A stretch of 28,493 nt of DNA from Ectocarpus siliculosus (Eukaryota > Sar > Phaeophyceae > Ectocarpales > Ectocarpaceae), in assembly GCA_000310025.1 (NCBI GenBank), contig FN649741.1, positions 2,885,744 through 2,914,236 of the forward strand, written 5' to 3'. The translations under genes and the position numbers were made by a program. The notes beneath the pieces were generated by a model, which was not told the DNA's origin, made no database searches, and was given only the letters and a program-made list of their open reading frames with translations. Below, piece after piece: positions 9,258-19,862 of the stretch (position 1 is its first letter; each line of letters opens with the position of its first letter).

Positions 9258-11666
9258 TTCGTTGATGCTCCACGGATTTGACCTACACCACAGATAGGTT
9301 GGTAAGCAGTGAGTAGCGTCAAACTCTTTGTTGTCTCTCCCCGTGGAAATGAGTCCTAAGTTTTATTCTGCCTGAGTGAGGACAGCACGTATGGTAGGTC
9401 TGAAGAGCCGTAGGAGGTTCGTTCATGTCTCTCCTGGATCCGTAGGCTTCAATCTTTCCAAGTGACGACTCTCCGCGAACCTTGGATCAACACGACCATT
9501 GGTTAGATTGCTTGAGAGAAATTTGGCCAGTGTGCGGGACTCGTCTTGTCGCCGCGTCTGTCGGGGAAACGACACAGTCGGACCTCTGGTGGCCATGATC
9601 CTGTTGCCCAGATCATCAGGAAAGTCCTTGTTGTATGCATACATCCCGGCAGCAGCGCTTGTTGTTGTACTGGAGGAGAGTGGGAGTCTGCAGAAAAATC
9701 TGCCTCACTTGGTGAATTTTTATCCACCACCAGGTTGTGAGCTTGCGTCGTCCAAGGGTTAAATGCGATTAGAGTAAGTTTTTGCAATGCCAATCCAACT
9801 TCTTTCCGAAGTTAAAGGAAGCCGAGTCTGCACGTGTCTGAATTGAAGAAGCAAGCTTGCCCCCCGGAACATTGCTCGCATGGCATGGTTGGAACTTCTT
9901 GCGCGCCGAAATCCCCTTTCCATGAGCTTCACCAACAAATGCGTTCGCCCCGGGGTTTCCCCGCACCTCAAGGCAGCACGCCCGGCCAACGGTATAGGGA
10001 CAAACTTTGGGCCGTACCTCCAACATCCGTCCAGCAGATGATGAGTTGATGTCAATTTTTCTCCAAGAACTACATAATCTCAGATCTTCAGCATCACAAG
10101 CGGCTCAACCGCCATATCTTCCCAGCCCTCGAGATGGTTGCATCTTTGCCAATATTTGCAACGCAACGATTCACGCACACACAGACACCCGGTCAAGCTT
10201 CTTTCTATGCATGCATACATATGTCTGCGCAGTAATTCACAATGCAAAGCATAGCTGCCTGTAAGGCAGCCGGTGCTTCCGAGGGCTACAAATACAAAAG
10301 CGGTTTCTTCAGATCAACCACGTCAATAAACGTTCGGTAGAATTGTCCCACCTCTATACGAAGCACATCCGACAACACGGGAAGTGGGGTACCACCACAA
10401 GGCTCAGGGGCGTGCGAAACTTATGTAACGCTATGGTCCCTGACCCTGCTCGTAATGACAACGGCGGGCATGCCGTTAGACTTCGCAACGTAAATATTCC
10501 AACCCGTTGAAGGGAGCACGGTACCCAGCGAAGACAACTTTGAGCTGTTGCACTTGTGACAAGTGCATCTCCCGCTAGGGCTCATTATTGAGGTCATCAG
10601 ACCTTGACCCCAAGTCTCTGCGATACCGCAATCATAGGGTTCTCTCTGGCGCACAACGGTCCAGGTACATGTTGGAAATCTCTTCAATTGCCTCTTTTGG
10701 TACATGGGTCCAATAACACTGCTTTGACGTCGGCAAGCTGGCCACCATCCTTTACGTCGTCCTCTTGTCTCTACGTGTCGGCCATTTGAGTAGCGGTTGA
10801 CCTTCAACTACTCCTTCGACAAATGCATGCACGAAGCACCGTGCTTATGCGGATATCAGGGTGACTCCCGATGGGTCTTCAACCAACCCGTGCTGGAAGT
10901 TGCGAAGCCGCCTCGACCTTTCACCCACGCCCTCTTGTTTCAGATTAAATTGCCCGACTAGCGCCTACGGCCATCCTTTATCCTGCCAAACTGAAAACAT
11001 GGTCGTCGTAGGGTCCATCATGAACAGCCGTGCATGCAGATGTGGGGCAGATGCGAAAGAAGACAGCAGGGTGCGTTGTCAGGCACTCATATCGTATTTG
11101 GTTGACTGCCGGTTGCTGTGTCCGACCTCGAAGCCAGTCTCAATCATCACTCAATAAATCTGTAACAACGGAGAGCCAAACACGTGTGCGACTTGACAAC
11201 GTGCGGCAAGGCCGAATGGTGACGTGCGCAAACAGAAAAGGACCAGCCAACTTCGCCGAAATTTCCGGGAAATTTCTAATCTTTGTTCCTTTGCACCATG
11301 CCGAAACTTCACAGTTCTTGGGAAAATCCTTCCTTTGCAAAATCCACCTCGCGAATGGTAGCGCCACTAGCTCTCTGCTGCAACGTGACAACAAGACGCG
11401 GCCTCCTCATTTTGGCCGGAGGTTCGTCAACGCCGTGACAGTCACTTGCTTTCCACGCCCACAGAAGATCGCACCGGGCGTAGTCGCACTCACAAGAACG
11501 AAAGTAATGTATGTTCTCGCGTAGCCAACTGCCCAATTGAGGGCATCCATCATGCTCCCAGGGCATAACTCCCCTTATCCGCCTGACCCTGCTCTGCTTC
11601 ACAACACACCGTCGCAGCCATTTCCCCCCTCTCACCTTAAGTTCAGTAGAGGTGATCCAGCGCCCC
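9258..11666. other. 2.4-kb interval with no recognised gene
   Basis: Only short ORFs occur on both strands (for example minus 9503-9793, minus 10421-10807, plus 11030-11524). None has a family motif or a convincing splice chain. The interval lies downstream of the minus-strand gag-like ORF, where pol would be expected in a complete element, but I find no reverse transcriptase, protease, RNase H or integrase motif. On the minus strand at 11640-11622 there is a purine-rich run (GTGAGAGGGGGGAAATGG) resembling a polypurine tract. No matching LTR was found upstream of gag. Confidence 0.5.
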
Positions 11667-13952
11667 CTAGAACTCAAGTTTGTCGAAATTGTTGTGGGGC
11701 CAGTTACCCGCGTCGTTACCCGCGTCCTCCACAGCATGGTTCTTCAAGAATATGTCTTTCCTTCTCATCCGGTTTCGTCGAGCATGTGCTGGGTCTGGGT
11801 GGTAGAAACAGATGTTCGAAGAATGAGTTTTCCGCCTCGCCTTGCACCCTGGATTGGTGCACGGCGGTATGTTGTCGGGATCTGGCTGCCGCCGCCGGTG
11901 GGGTTGGGATGGACGATGCTGGGCACGGGCATGCTGGCCTTCTTGCCTGTCCCGCGTGCGGTTCTGGTCTTCTTGGCTGTCCCGTGAAGGGGCCTGGTCT
12001 TCTTGCTTGTCCCGCTTGCGGCCCTGGCCTTCTTGCCAATCCCGCGTTCGTTTCTGAGACTTCTTCTTGCCTCGCGACCCACGGCTACGATCTTGTTTGA
12101 CCTCACCACCATCGCCCCACTCCCCAGACCCCCCAGGCACTACGTGTTCTTCCGGCTCATCTTGCCACGCAGGGGTGGATCGGGACCCATCGTCAGACAA
12201 GATGCTCTCGACCCTTTCCCGGTCTCCACCGTCGTTTCGGTCTGCACTTCTCCCGTGTCTGGTTTGGAAGCCCCCCACAGGAACAGCTTCGCTTTCAACG
12301 CCACCTGGCACGGTGAGCTGACCCCTGACCACAGAAGAAGAAGAAGAAGACCGGGCATGCGCTGCCCCCTTCAAGCCACCCCAGCCGTGCACCACTTCCT
12401 TCCCATCTCCTACGTCACTGCTACGCTGCGTTTTACTACCGTGCTGAAGTCGATCACCCCCACGTCCCTCTCCTGCGCCTCCTCCACCAGCATCATTCTC
12501 TCTCTTCCGGTGTGGGGGCAGGAAGCCCCCCACAACAGGAGCCACGTCTTCACCAGTACCCGACACGGTCAGCGGACCCCTGGCCGACGATGAAGAAGAC
12601 CGGACAAGCGCTGGTGCTTTCAAACCACCTGAACTTTGCACACCTTCCTTCCCCTCTCCCGCACCACTGCTGCTGCTGTCCTGCGGTCTCGTGCCGTGGT
12701 GAAGCCGATTGTCCTCTGGCGGACGCTCTCCACCGCCACCTCCTTCGCCAGCGTCATTCCTTCTCTTACTCTTCTCCTTCTCCAGTCTTAGAGCGTTACG
12801 ATCTGCACGGTCCACACTTTCCTGGAAAGTCGGGCACGGAGGCTCCGCGTGCTGAAGCCGCTGCAGGTCGGCGCGGAGCGCTCTCTCGAACAACCGTATC
12901 ATAATTGCTTCCCAAAAAGTTGTCTGCCCCCCGTTGGCTTCAATTAACCGGCTCAAGTGATTGGTCAGGCCCATTTGTCGCTGGACCAGCGTCGGGACGG
13001 ATTCGTCCGCAGCTTGGCTAAGAGAAAATAGTGTGTCTGATGTCCGTGCGATACCATCCGCCGGCAGATAGTGGTCGTGGAAAGCATTGTAGACTTCAGC
13101 CCAGGTCGACGGGGGCCGGAAAGGTGGCTTTCCTGCTTGTTGCTGAACGCCCCCTGCTCCCGCCTCTGCCCCTCGCTGCTGGAGGGAGGGAGGCGGGGTA
13201 GGTTCCCACTCCATCTGTCCTGCTTTCAGCGATTTGAAGAACTTCAGGGCTGCACCCTCCAAGACAAACACGACATCTCGGTTCAGAGCCTTATTCACTG
13301 TGCCAGGCGAGCTGCCAGGCAGTGCCGCGACGACAAGTGAGTGGAATCTGTTGAGCACGTCGGACACAGCACCGGGATCCTTGCCGCTGAATTTCGTCAA
13401 TTTCTCGATGCCAGGCGGGAGGATTCTCCGGGGACGAGAGTCAACAACACCACCAACACTACTACTACCACCAGCAGATGATCCGCCAACTGGATCCACT
13501 TCGCCCTCCGGTGCCATCTTGCTGAGCGTCTCCAAAGCCAAAAGCCCGGCATGGTCAAGCTCACCCTTTGCGGCGAGTTTCTGCGAGACGAGTTTTTGGA
13601 GCTGCTCGCGAAGGGTCATCGGCTGCTGCTGCTCCCTAGGCCTACTTTTTTTCTCACCGGGGTGCGGCTTTCCGCCCTCTGGATGTGCGGGCACCGTGGC
13701 TGCGTTCTGCTGTGTCACGGGTGCGGGCGGGTCTTCGCTGGCGATCTCGTTACCTATAATCCTTCTGTTGCTACTGCTGCTGCTGCTGCTGCTGCTGTTG
13801 ATCGCCCTCGCCGATTGCTCTTCATCTAGCAGCGCTCGCACCTCGGGCACCGCCGCTGCCGCTGTGGTCTTGCTGCTGCTGCTGCTGCTGCTGCTGCCTG
13901 CAGCCTCCTCTTCTTTGACACTTTTCTTGCGGCGACCCCTTTCCTCGGACAT
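11667..13952 (-). CDS. Retrotransposon Gag-like protein, 761 aa, no pol nearby
   Basis: This single open exon starts at Met 13952 (MSEERGRRKK). The frame stays open to an upstream Met at 14096, but that extension lacks conserved features. The N-terminus is low complexity, with Ser runs at 20-27 and 53-61. Residues 185-395 resemble the retrotransposon Gag (capsid) domain: IEKLTKFSG, FVLEGAALKFF, STWAEVYNAFHDHYLP, then DESVPTLVQRQMGLTNHLSR and a charged helix. Two diverged repeats of about 85 residues follow (398-482 and 485-568, each containing a GGLK motif, a Ser run and a PLTV/QLTV motif). Next come four 10-residue R-D-x-Q-E-(G/D)-Q repeats (635-673) in a basic region. A zinc-knuckle-like cluster has C698, C703, H710 and C715 (C-x4-C-x6-H-x4-C), wider than the usual CCHC spacing. 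In an element this protein would form the particle and bind RNA. It may be a gag-only (TR-GAG-like) element, a decayed retrotransposon or a domesticated gag gene. Confidence 0.65.
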   Translation of the reverse strand: MSEERGRRKKSVKEEEAAGSSSSSSSSKTTAAAAVPEVRALLDEEQSARAINSSSSSSSSSNRRIIGNEIASEDPPAPVTQQNAATVPAHPEGGKPHPGEKKSRPREQQQPMTLREQLQKLVSQKLAAKGELDHAGLLALETLSKMAPEGEVDPVGGSSAGGSSSVGGVVDSRPRRILPPGIEKLTKFSGKDPGAVSDVLNRFHSLVVAALPGSSPGTVNKALNRDVVFVLEGAALKFFKSLKAGQMEWEPTPPPSLQQRGAEAGAGGVQQQAGKPPFRPPSTWAEVYNAFHDHYLPADGIARTSDTLFSLSQAADESVPTLVQRQMGLTNHLSRLIEANGGQTTFWEAIMIRLFERALRADLQRLQHAEPPCPTFQESVDRADRNALRLEKEKSKRRNDAGEGGGGGERPPEDNRLHHGTRPQDSSSSGAGEGKEGVQSSGGLKAPALVRSSSSSARGPLTVSGTGEDVAPVVGGFLPPHRKRENDAGGGGAGEGRGGDRLQHGSKTQRSSDVGDGKEVVHGWGGLKGAAHARSSSSSSVVRGQLTVPGGVESEAVPVGGFQTRHGRSADRNDGGDRERVESILSDDGSRSTPAWQDEPEEHVVPGGSGEWGDGGEVKQDRSRGSRGKKKSQKRTRDWQEGQGRKRDKQEDQAPSRDSQEDQNRTRDRQEGQHARAQHRPSQPHRRRQPDPDNIPPCTNPGCKARRKTHSSNICFYHPDPAHARRNRMRRKDIFLKNHAVEDAGNDAGNWPHNNFDKLEF
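11934..12053 (-). repeat. Four 30-bp tandem repeats coding for R-D-x-Q-E-x-Q units
   Basis: The gag-like ORF contains four in-frame tandem 30-bp units. On the plus strand each ends near CTGG and includes a CTTCTTG...TCCCG core. They encode DWQEGQ, DKQEDQ, DSQEDQ and DRQEGQ, separated by basic residues. The frame-preserving period and the conservation of the acidic core suggest duplication under coding constraint, or recently. Confidence 0.8.
12249..12761 (-). repeat. Two diverged tandem repeats of about 85 codons in the gag-like ORF
   Basis: Codons 398-482 and 485-568 align by eye. Each unit has NDAG plus a glycine-rich start, RL(H/Q)HG, GEGKEGV or GDGKEVV, GGLK, RSSSSS, RG(P/Q)LTV and a VGGF end. 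A third partial start (DRNDGGDRE) follows. The units are clearly diverged. Confidence 0.75.
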
Positions 13953-14411
13953 GGCGGGAGCTACAGGAGGATGTGCAGTTGATAATGAGGGTGTGGGGAG
14001 GCGTGGTAAGTGGCGAGTCCCGCCGTCCACTTCAAGGAAATGCGTGGCAGGTGCATAAAGACTTAAAGACACACCACTATAATAAGCGAAATGCACCGCT
14101 GCCGGCAGACCCCCCCAAGAAACAATTCACGGAGTTTCTTTTTTTATTACGCCGCATTTTCGGCACACAAGCTCAAACTCGTCGTCTCTCCCGATAGTCA
14201 TCCTTATCCAGCAGGCAGGCAGAAGGGTTTTTCTCACCACTCACTCTAAAGACTTCAATACGTCTCTTAGATTGGGGCATTATCTCGAGCGGTAGTAGTC
14301 GTCTGTGCGTGTATGTATATTATCCGAGAGATTAATTTCTGCTGTATATAGAGGTCGGCAATTGGAATGCTAGATAGACTTGATGTACAGAGAGATGCAC
14401 ATTTCATCTGT

Positions 14412-14442
14412 TGTAGACTACATATGCATAGTCTAGTCTACA
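14412..14442. repeat. Inverted repeat TGTAGACTA / TAGTCTACA
   Basis: Nine-base arms at 14412-14420 and 14434-14442 are perfect inverted complements around a 13-base loop. They could form a small hairpin or be the edge of a miniature inverted element. No target-site duplication was identified. Confidence 0.7.
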
Positions 14443-17400
14443 TGAGTGCTGCCGGAGATCTTGTCACCACGTATCTACACATACATTTACCGTCCTCAAA
14501 GTATTCTCATATGTACGCATTAAGTATATATGCATACTAGAAGAATAAGAACGATCTACTCCGTACATACATCAATATTACCGGTCTAATACACACACAG
14601 CAGTATACAGTACCGTATGCATGCATTATAGTCTACAACAACAGTAGATAGCCTCGGCCTACGCAGGCATACAACCAATACAACAGGACGAACTTCGGCA
14701 TTGTTTTGAGCTATTTTGCTACATACACCTCGGGGCTCAATCAATCAGTCATCCTACTTGGTGCTTGGCCCGTTGGAGGAGGACCGAAAATATCTGTACA
14801 ACAAGTACTCCTTCACAGAAAAACTCTTCTTGTTTGTACTGACTGCTGCACCATGTGGTAGCCCACGTCTCGAAGCCTATTTGCTTTTATCAATAGTGAG
14901 TGGATGGAATTTACAGGTAGGTCTCCTGATAAAAAACACGGATTGATGATGATGCAAGATCATATGACATATTATTCGATTGTCGATCGGTAGCGTATGA
15001 AGGTGAGTCACAAGTAATTTGTAAAGGTTCCCCATTTTCCACCCCCCTCTTCTAGTCGATTCGTTGCATGTCTGTCTGTCGTGAACCAACTGGAAAACCC
15101 ACGATCGAAATAGATAGGCAAAAGGCACGAAAAAAGATGACGTAATTGTACCTGTTTATGATGCAGGAGTTTAGTACTACAGTACCATGTTTTACGTTGT
15201 GCGTGACGGGAGCGCCTCACAGAGGTACCACGGTAGGTAGCCCCGTCCTTGTGTTTCGATCTTGATTGACCACAGCGTTGAAATCCCGAGTTAGTGAAGT
15301 CAGGCCGTCATCGGATTATCATTTATTAAAGCTTCACCACGTTGTTCGTATTCATCAATAGTCCTTGAAACGCGTACTTAGACCCTACATTAGTCTATAC
15401 GGCCGGAAAAAGGACGCCAGCAAGTAGTACAGATAGCGCCCACACTCAATCAAGGACTTCATGCTCAACATACAAGTGTCGAACGTGTGAACTGGAGTAC
15501 CGTTTGTGAGGCCGGTGAAGAACCCCCGCACTAAAAACTTGGTACATTCATATCGGCCTTGTAGCCCACGAGAGGAACTAACAAGAACCCACGGTCTAGG
15601 CCAAAGCTAGAGGTCTTTCAGTGCAGGCGTTATCAGTATAGATACCATGCAGGGACACCGTCTCGTTACCATATATCAGCGTCCACAAGCCAGCAGTCAA
15701 GCTGAAAGAAGATATTATATGTAGTTATTGGAATATCGTTCTTGACGTCCATCCCACAATAAATACTCTATGCAACCCCATCAGGAAGAACCACCCACCA
15801 AACAAGACAGCGAGTACACTGCAGGTAGATGTGGTCGACTGCAACTTATTTCTGCCGCTGCCTCCACCAGCAGGATTGATGATGTGCCGATCGCTCGCTG
15901 CGGAAGCCCATCATCCCCAAGACGGGCGATTTGCAAAAACTTCAGGGGGAAAAATCAAGGGCTTAACTACATGCGGGCTCTCTGTGCAAACCTTACCGAA
16001 CAAATTGAGAACAACAAACAAACCGAGAATAAGCAGCCAGGTTGAGAGTAATCGTGAAGAAGTCACACCCGTGAGCGGGGTTTGCCTCAACAGCGTTCGA
16101 TGCCGCGGGTATAGCCCGTAGACACAGACTTCATCGCGCACGAACTTCAACATCAAGAGGAGCTACATCACACGCTGAACACCCGGTGAGCACGTGGGCA
16201 ACCGACACACATGGCTACGGCAAAATAATGACTACCTTTTGCTCTGTTGGGTGCTACAGAAACAAAACCGCGAGAGGTTGGCGCGCTCTCAAACGAGACA
16301 CCACGTACACCGACCCTCGCGGGGAGATAAGGAGATCTGAGTGTGAACCACGGCACATCGATTGGATCTACGTGCGTGCAATAGACTATATGCTCGTCTT
16401 CCGACCAACAAGGAATAAGATATACACCGTGTGTGTTCTATACAAAATCTACTGTCTCATGCGCAACCAAAATGGGCAACTTCTTGCAAACGCCCCCCGG
16501 AGACAGACAGCCGCGCAGACAGGTTAAGACGAAACCAACTCCTCCTCTGGTTTGTTCTCAAAAATAAATCGTAACGACTACACACATACAGTGTCGATGT
16601 GACGATGCCTACTCTTCTACCGCATGCTCCGACGATGTCTGAGAGCTGCCGGAAAACCCAAATTAGAAAAATCCCCGGGAGGGATGGCCAAGAACACTCC
16701 GCTATGCTAGTACGTGCCGGTCTTATCCCTCCCACAAACAACACCCCGTAATAAATAGAACAGGAGACCGTTCCCCACAACACACAAACGACAAGGTTGG
16801 CCCTGGTGTTCGTTGCCCGCAACAACGGCCAAGAAAAGGCCCCTTTAAAAGATCGTCCCCTCGTCTACCGGACGGACATTATCGTCCGCTTAGTCTCTAC
16901 CCGATGATGGACCTGTTTCAGCCAAGCCTGGTGCGGCTTCTTCTGAGGTGTACAGTGGTGCAACAGCTCAGCGGCAGTGGCGGCACGAGGGGCTTCGACG
17001 AGCACATCTCTGGACATAATAAATACTATCATCACCGACAATCGGAAACATGAACACGGCGTGACACCGCCAAAGGACTCGAATATCGGCGCCCCATACT
17101 CCACTCTCACCGCAGCCAAACGAACGAACACAACGCACAACCAAAAAAAGCGAGCCTCACGCAATTTCTTTGGGGTGTGAGGGGTGTGAGCGGGGTTAAA
17201 ACACACCAAAACAAGCAGAAATGAAGACAAAGGGCAAAACACGACGTTGATAAGGGACGGGACAAAAACCTAAGTGCGCTCGCCTCATGAAACTGATACA
17301 TCTGAAATCTATGTGATTGATCTTCGTATCGAAACTCTCCACAAATCGCAAAGGGGTGGGTTGCTGGGGAACCGCACGCAGAAAGTGGAACAGCAGCGTT

Positions 17401-17654
17401 CTCGAACAAACAACACAGAGTAGAATACTTCAATTTAACGGCAGTCTTGCGTTGCAACATTGGAATAAAACACCACATGAAAAACCACTACACTACTGCT
17501 GCTGTACTAAACGACGCACTCCAAAATAAAAATATCAATAATGTATGTAAAGCACTCGCACAAAAAGCTCATCAAACAGCTGGCCTGATTCTCGATTGAA
17601 CACCCCCCCCACTCCCCTCCCCTAGCCCTACTGTGCCTCAACACCTCACACTTC

Positions 17655-17748
17655 GAAAGGTTCATCGCCGATTTCAGACGTACCTTTCACAAGAACAAAA
17701 GAAAGGGTTCATCGCCGATTTCAGACGTACCTTCCACAAGAACAGAAG
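17655..17748. repeat. 47-bp tandem duplication
   Basis: Two nearly identical units (GGTTCATCGCCGATTTCAGA, then CGTACCTT and CACAAGAACA) begin at 17659 and 17706. They are separated by exactly 47 bp and differ at only a few positions, which points to a recent duplication in non-coding sequence. Confidence 0.85.
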
Positions 17749-17813
17749 ATAAACAAGGATGTAGACAAGGAAAACCACCACTCCAGGGAATAAATCTACA
17801 CGATGGCAATGCA

Positions 17814-17922
17814 CCCCCCCCCCCCCCCCCCCGCGCGCCCCCCAAAAAAAAGGCCCCTAAAACCTACAAAAAAACGGGAACCCCCCCCTCCTTTTTACCC
17901 CCGGACTGGCCCCTTCGTGCCC
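17814..17922. other. Homopolymer-rich stretch, possible assembly or base-calling artefact
   Basis: A run of 19 C (17814-17832) is followed by GCGCG, more C-runs, two A-runs and several compressed C/A/T runs up to about 17922. Normal complexity resumes abruptly at 17923. This pattern resembles a low-quality read end or a gap-edge join more than ordinary genomic sequence, although a genuine homopurine/homopyrimidine tract is possible. Confidence 0.5.
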
Positions 17923-17926
17923 CCAT

Positions 17927-18656
17927 GTGTGTGTCGACGCAACGATATTCAGATCTTGTGACCTTCAGGATGTAGCGTCGTCAGATCGCTTCGGCAGTCA
18001 TCAGTTTCATCAGATCAGAGTCGAAAGCATGGGACCTGTTTCAACGGAAAGAGAGCGCAAAAAAGCAGCAAAAACGCCGACGCGAAATGGGTCACAGAGC
18101 GCGCAAGGGTTGTACACACATGTCGCGCGGGCGGGGTTGTTTGTGCTCGACAACGTAGCCGGCCACGAAACCAATGCCGCTAAGGCGGAGACTGTGGTGT
18201 TCGAACCCACAATCGGGGAGGAACGCATGAGTGAGCCAGTTGGTGGCGTTGGTCCAATCTCAAAAGAGACGACTGGTCGTGTGGTGTAACAACGTCCGTC
18301 ACCGTCACCTTGGTCGCTCTGCCGCGTGCGAGGGTAAGATACAAACACAAAAACTCGAGAGGACAAACCGGGGGGAAAAAAGCTGTCCGCCTGGACACTT
18401 CCGACATCAAAACTCGCCCCTGACACGCCACTCGAGATGGCCGATACGCCCCAACACTTTTGAGAGCTACACAAGACGCCTTCACCGCACGCACGAGCAG
18501 CAGCACCAAGACAGTTAGTTCCCGTTTGTCTCTGAACGAAGCCTTCCGTCAACCATGAGGTACGCACACGGCACCACCGCATGAGGGGGCTTACGCACGC
18601 ACGCCTCATGCGGAGCCCATTTCTCTCCACTACTCCTCTCTCTCTCTCTCTCTCTC
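17927..18656. other. Downstream flank / probable 3' UTR of the zinc-cluster gene
   Basis: This stretch lies just 3' of the stop codon (18657-18659, minus) of the polyQ transcription-factor gene. A 120-codon plus-strand ORF and a 216-codon minus-strand ORF overlap here, but neither has a domain and each is the other's shadow. The 3' UTR role is inferred from position. Confidence 0.35.
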
Positions 18657-18658
18657 TC
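18635..18658. repeat. (CT/GA)n microsatellite touching the stop codon
   Basis: About eleven CT units on the plus strand run directly into the minus-strand TGA stop, which reads as TGAGAGAGAG. Length changes here would alter only the 3' UTR. Confidence 0.9.
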
Positions 18659-19136
18659 ACCCTAGCAGATCATCGCCGTATATGCCGAAGTCATCGCTGT
18701 CGCCGTGCCGCTGCGGGCCCTTTAGGTACTCTCTGGCGTTGCCTCCGCCGCCGCCGCTGCCGCCGTCGCCAGAGCTACCGAGGACGTCTTCCTGGCGTTG
18801 CGAGGGAAGCGTGTGGAGGGGACCCGCCGAAGCAGAGGACAGCGAGCACGACGACGACAAGCGCGTCTCGTTGACCCCTCCCGGGCCTCGGCGCATGCTG
18901 CCGGAAGTCGCACTGCCTCCGCCGCCGCCGCTGCCGCCACCGCTACCTCCAATAGACTGCCTAGGCGCGGCGGATTCTCGCGGCTCCGCTTGTGCTCCCC
19001 CTTCCGGATTCCGCAGGTAGTCAGCGGGCGGGAGCATTGGAGGGTGGTACTGTTGTTGTTGTTGCTGCTGCTGCTGCTGATGCTGCTGGTGATCGGGCGG
19101 CGGGAGCATCGGCGGGTGGTACTGCTGCCGGTACTG

Positions 19137-19181
<45 letters not shown>

Positions 19182-19461
19182 GAGGTGGTGCTGCTGTTGG
19201 CGATGGTGTAGCAACCGATCTTGCTGATCCTGGCCACCGCCGTCATGCCTCCCTTGCTGAGGCGGCCCAGGCCCCGGTCCCGCCGAGCCCATCCCAACTC
19301 CTCGGACCTCACCCTCTCTACGTACACCGTCGTCACCACCAGCGCCACCAGCAGGGTAAGTGGACGGCATGCCGGCGTTGAAACCCTCCAGTATTAGCTC
19401 AACTCCTCCTTGGGAGAGGTCAGGAGGTAGCATTGGTGGTCCACGGTGCACCCCAGCAGCG

Positions 19462-19523
<62 letters not shown>

Positions 19524-19571
19524 GTCTCCAACGTCCGGAAAGTGCGGCGGGCCGCGATGACCCCCGTACTT

Positions 19572-19628
<57 letters not shown>

Positions 19629-19831
19629 CTGGTCTCCAAGGTCCGGGAAGTACGGAGGGCCCCGGTGAACTCCGGAATGGGAAGAGCTCTGCGAGCTTCC
19701 TCTAGCCAGGGTTGTCAACCGGCGGGGCTGCTGATGCTGGTGCTGCACCTGGTGCTCGCGGCCCTGGGAAGAGGTGCGGCCCAAGAACGGCAACGGGGAG
19801 GCCCCCCTGAAGTAGCCGGGCTCACCTCCCC

Positions 19832-19862
<31 letters not shown>

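Larger units (their letters stand above)
14097..17926. other. 3.8-kb gene-poor interval with repeats
   Basis: No ORF here has a recognisable domain or a splice chain. The segment 14280-15800 is A/T-richer than its surroundings, with many TATGCAT-like and TAGTCTA words and one clear inverted repeat (14412-14442). The segment 15770-17550 has short ORFs on both strands, none convincing. A 47-bp tandem duplication and a homopolymer-rich stretch occupy 17655-17922. A TATTATA-like word on the minus strand near 14078-14090 could be the core promoter of the gag-like gene. Confidence 0.45.

Noticed and set aside
11100-15900. LTRs flanking the gag-like ORF
   Set aside because: The purine run at 11640-11622 resembles a polypurine tract, but the sequence after it has no copy upstream of gag, and no convincing tRNA primer-binding site was seen.
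18010-18660. 216-codon minus-strand ORF after the zinc-cluster stop
   Set aside because: No recognisable domain. It begins inside the (GA)n repeat and overlaps a plus-strand ORF of similar quality; it is more likely 3' UTR.
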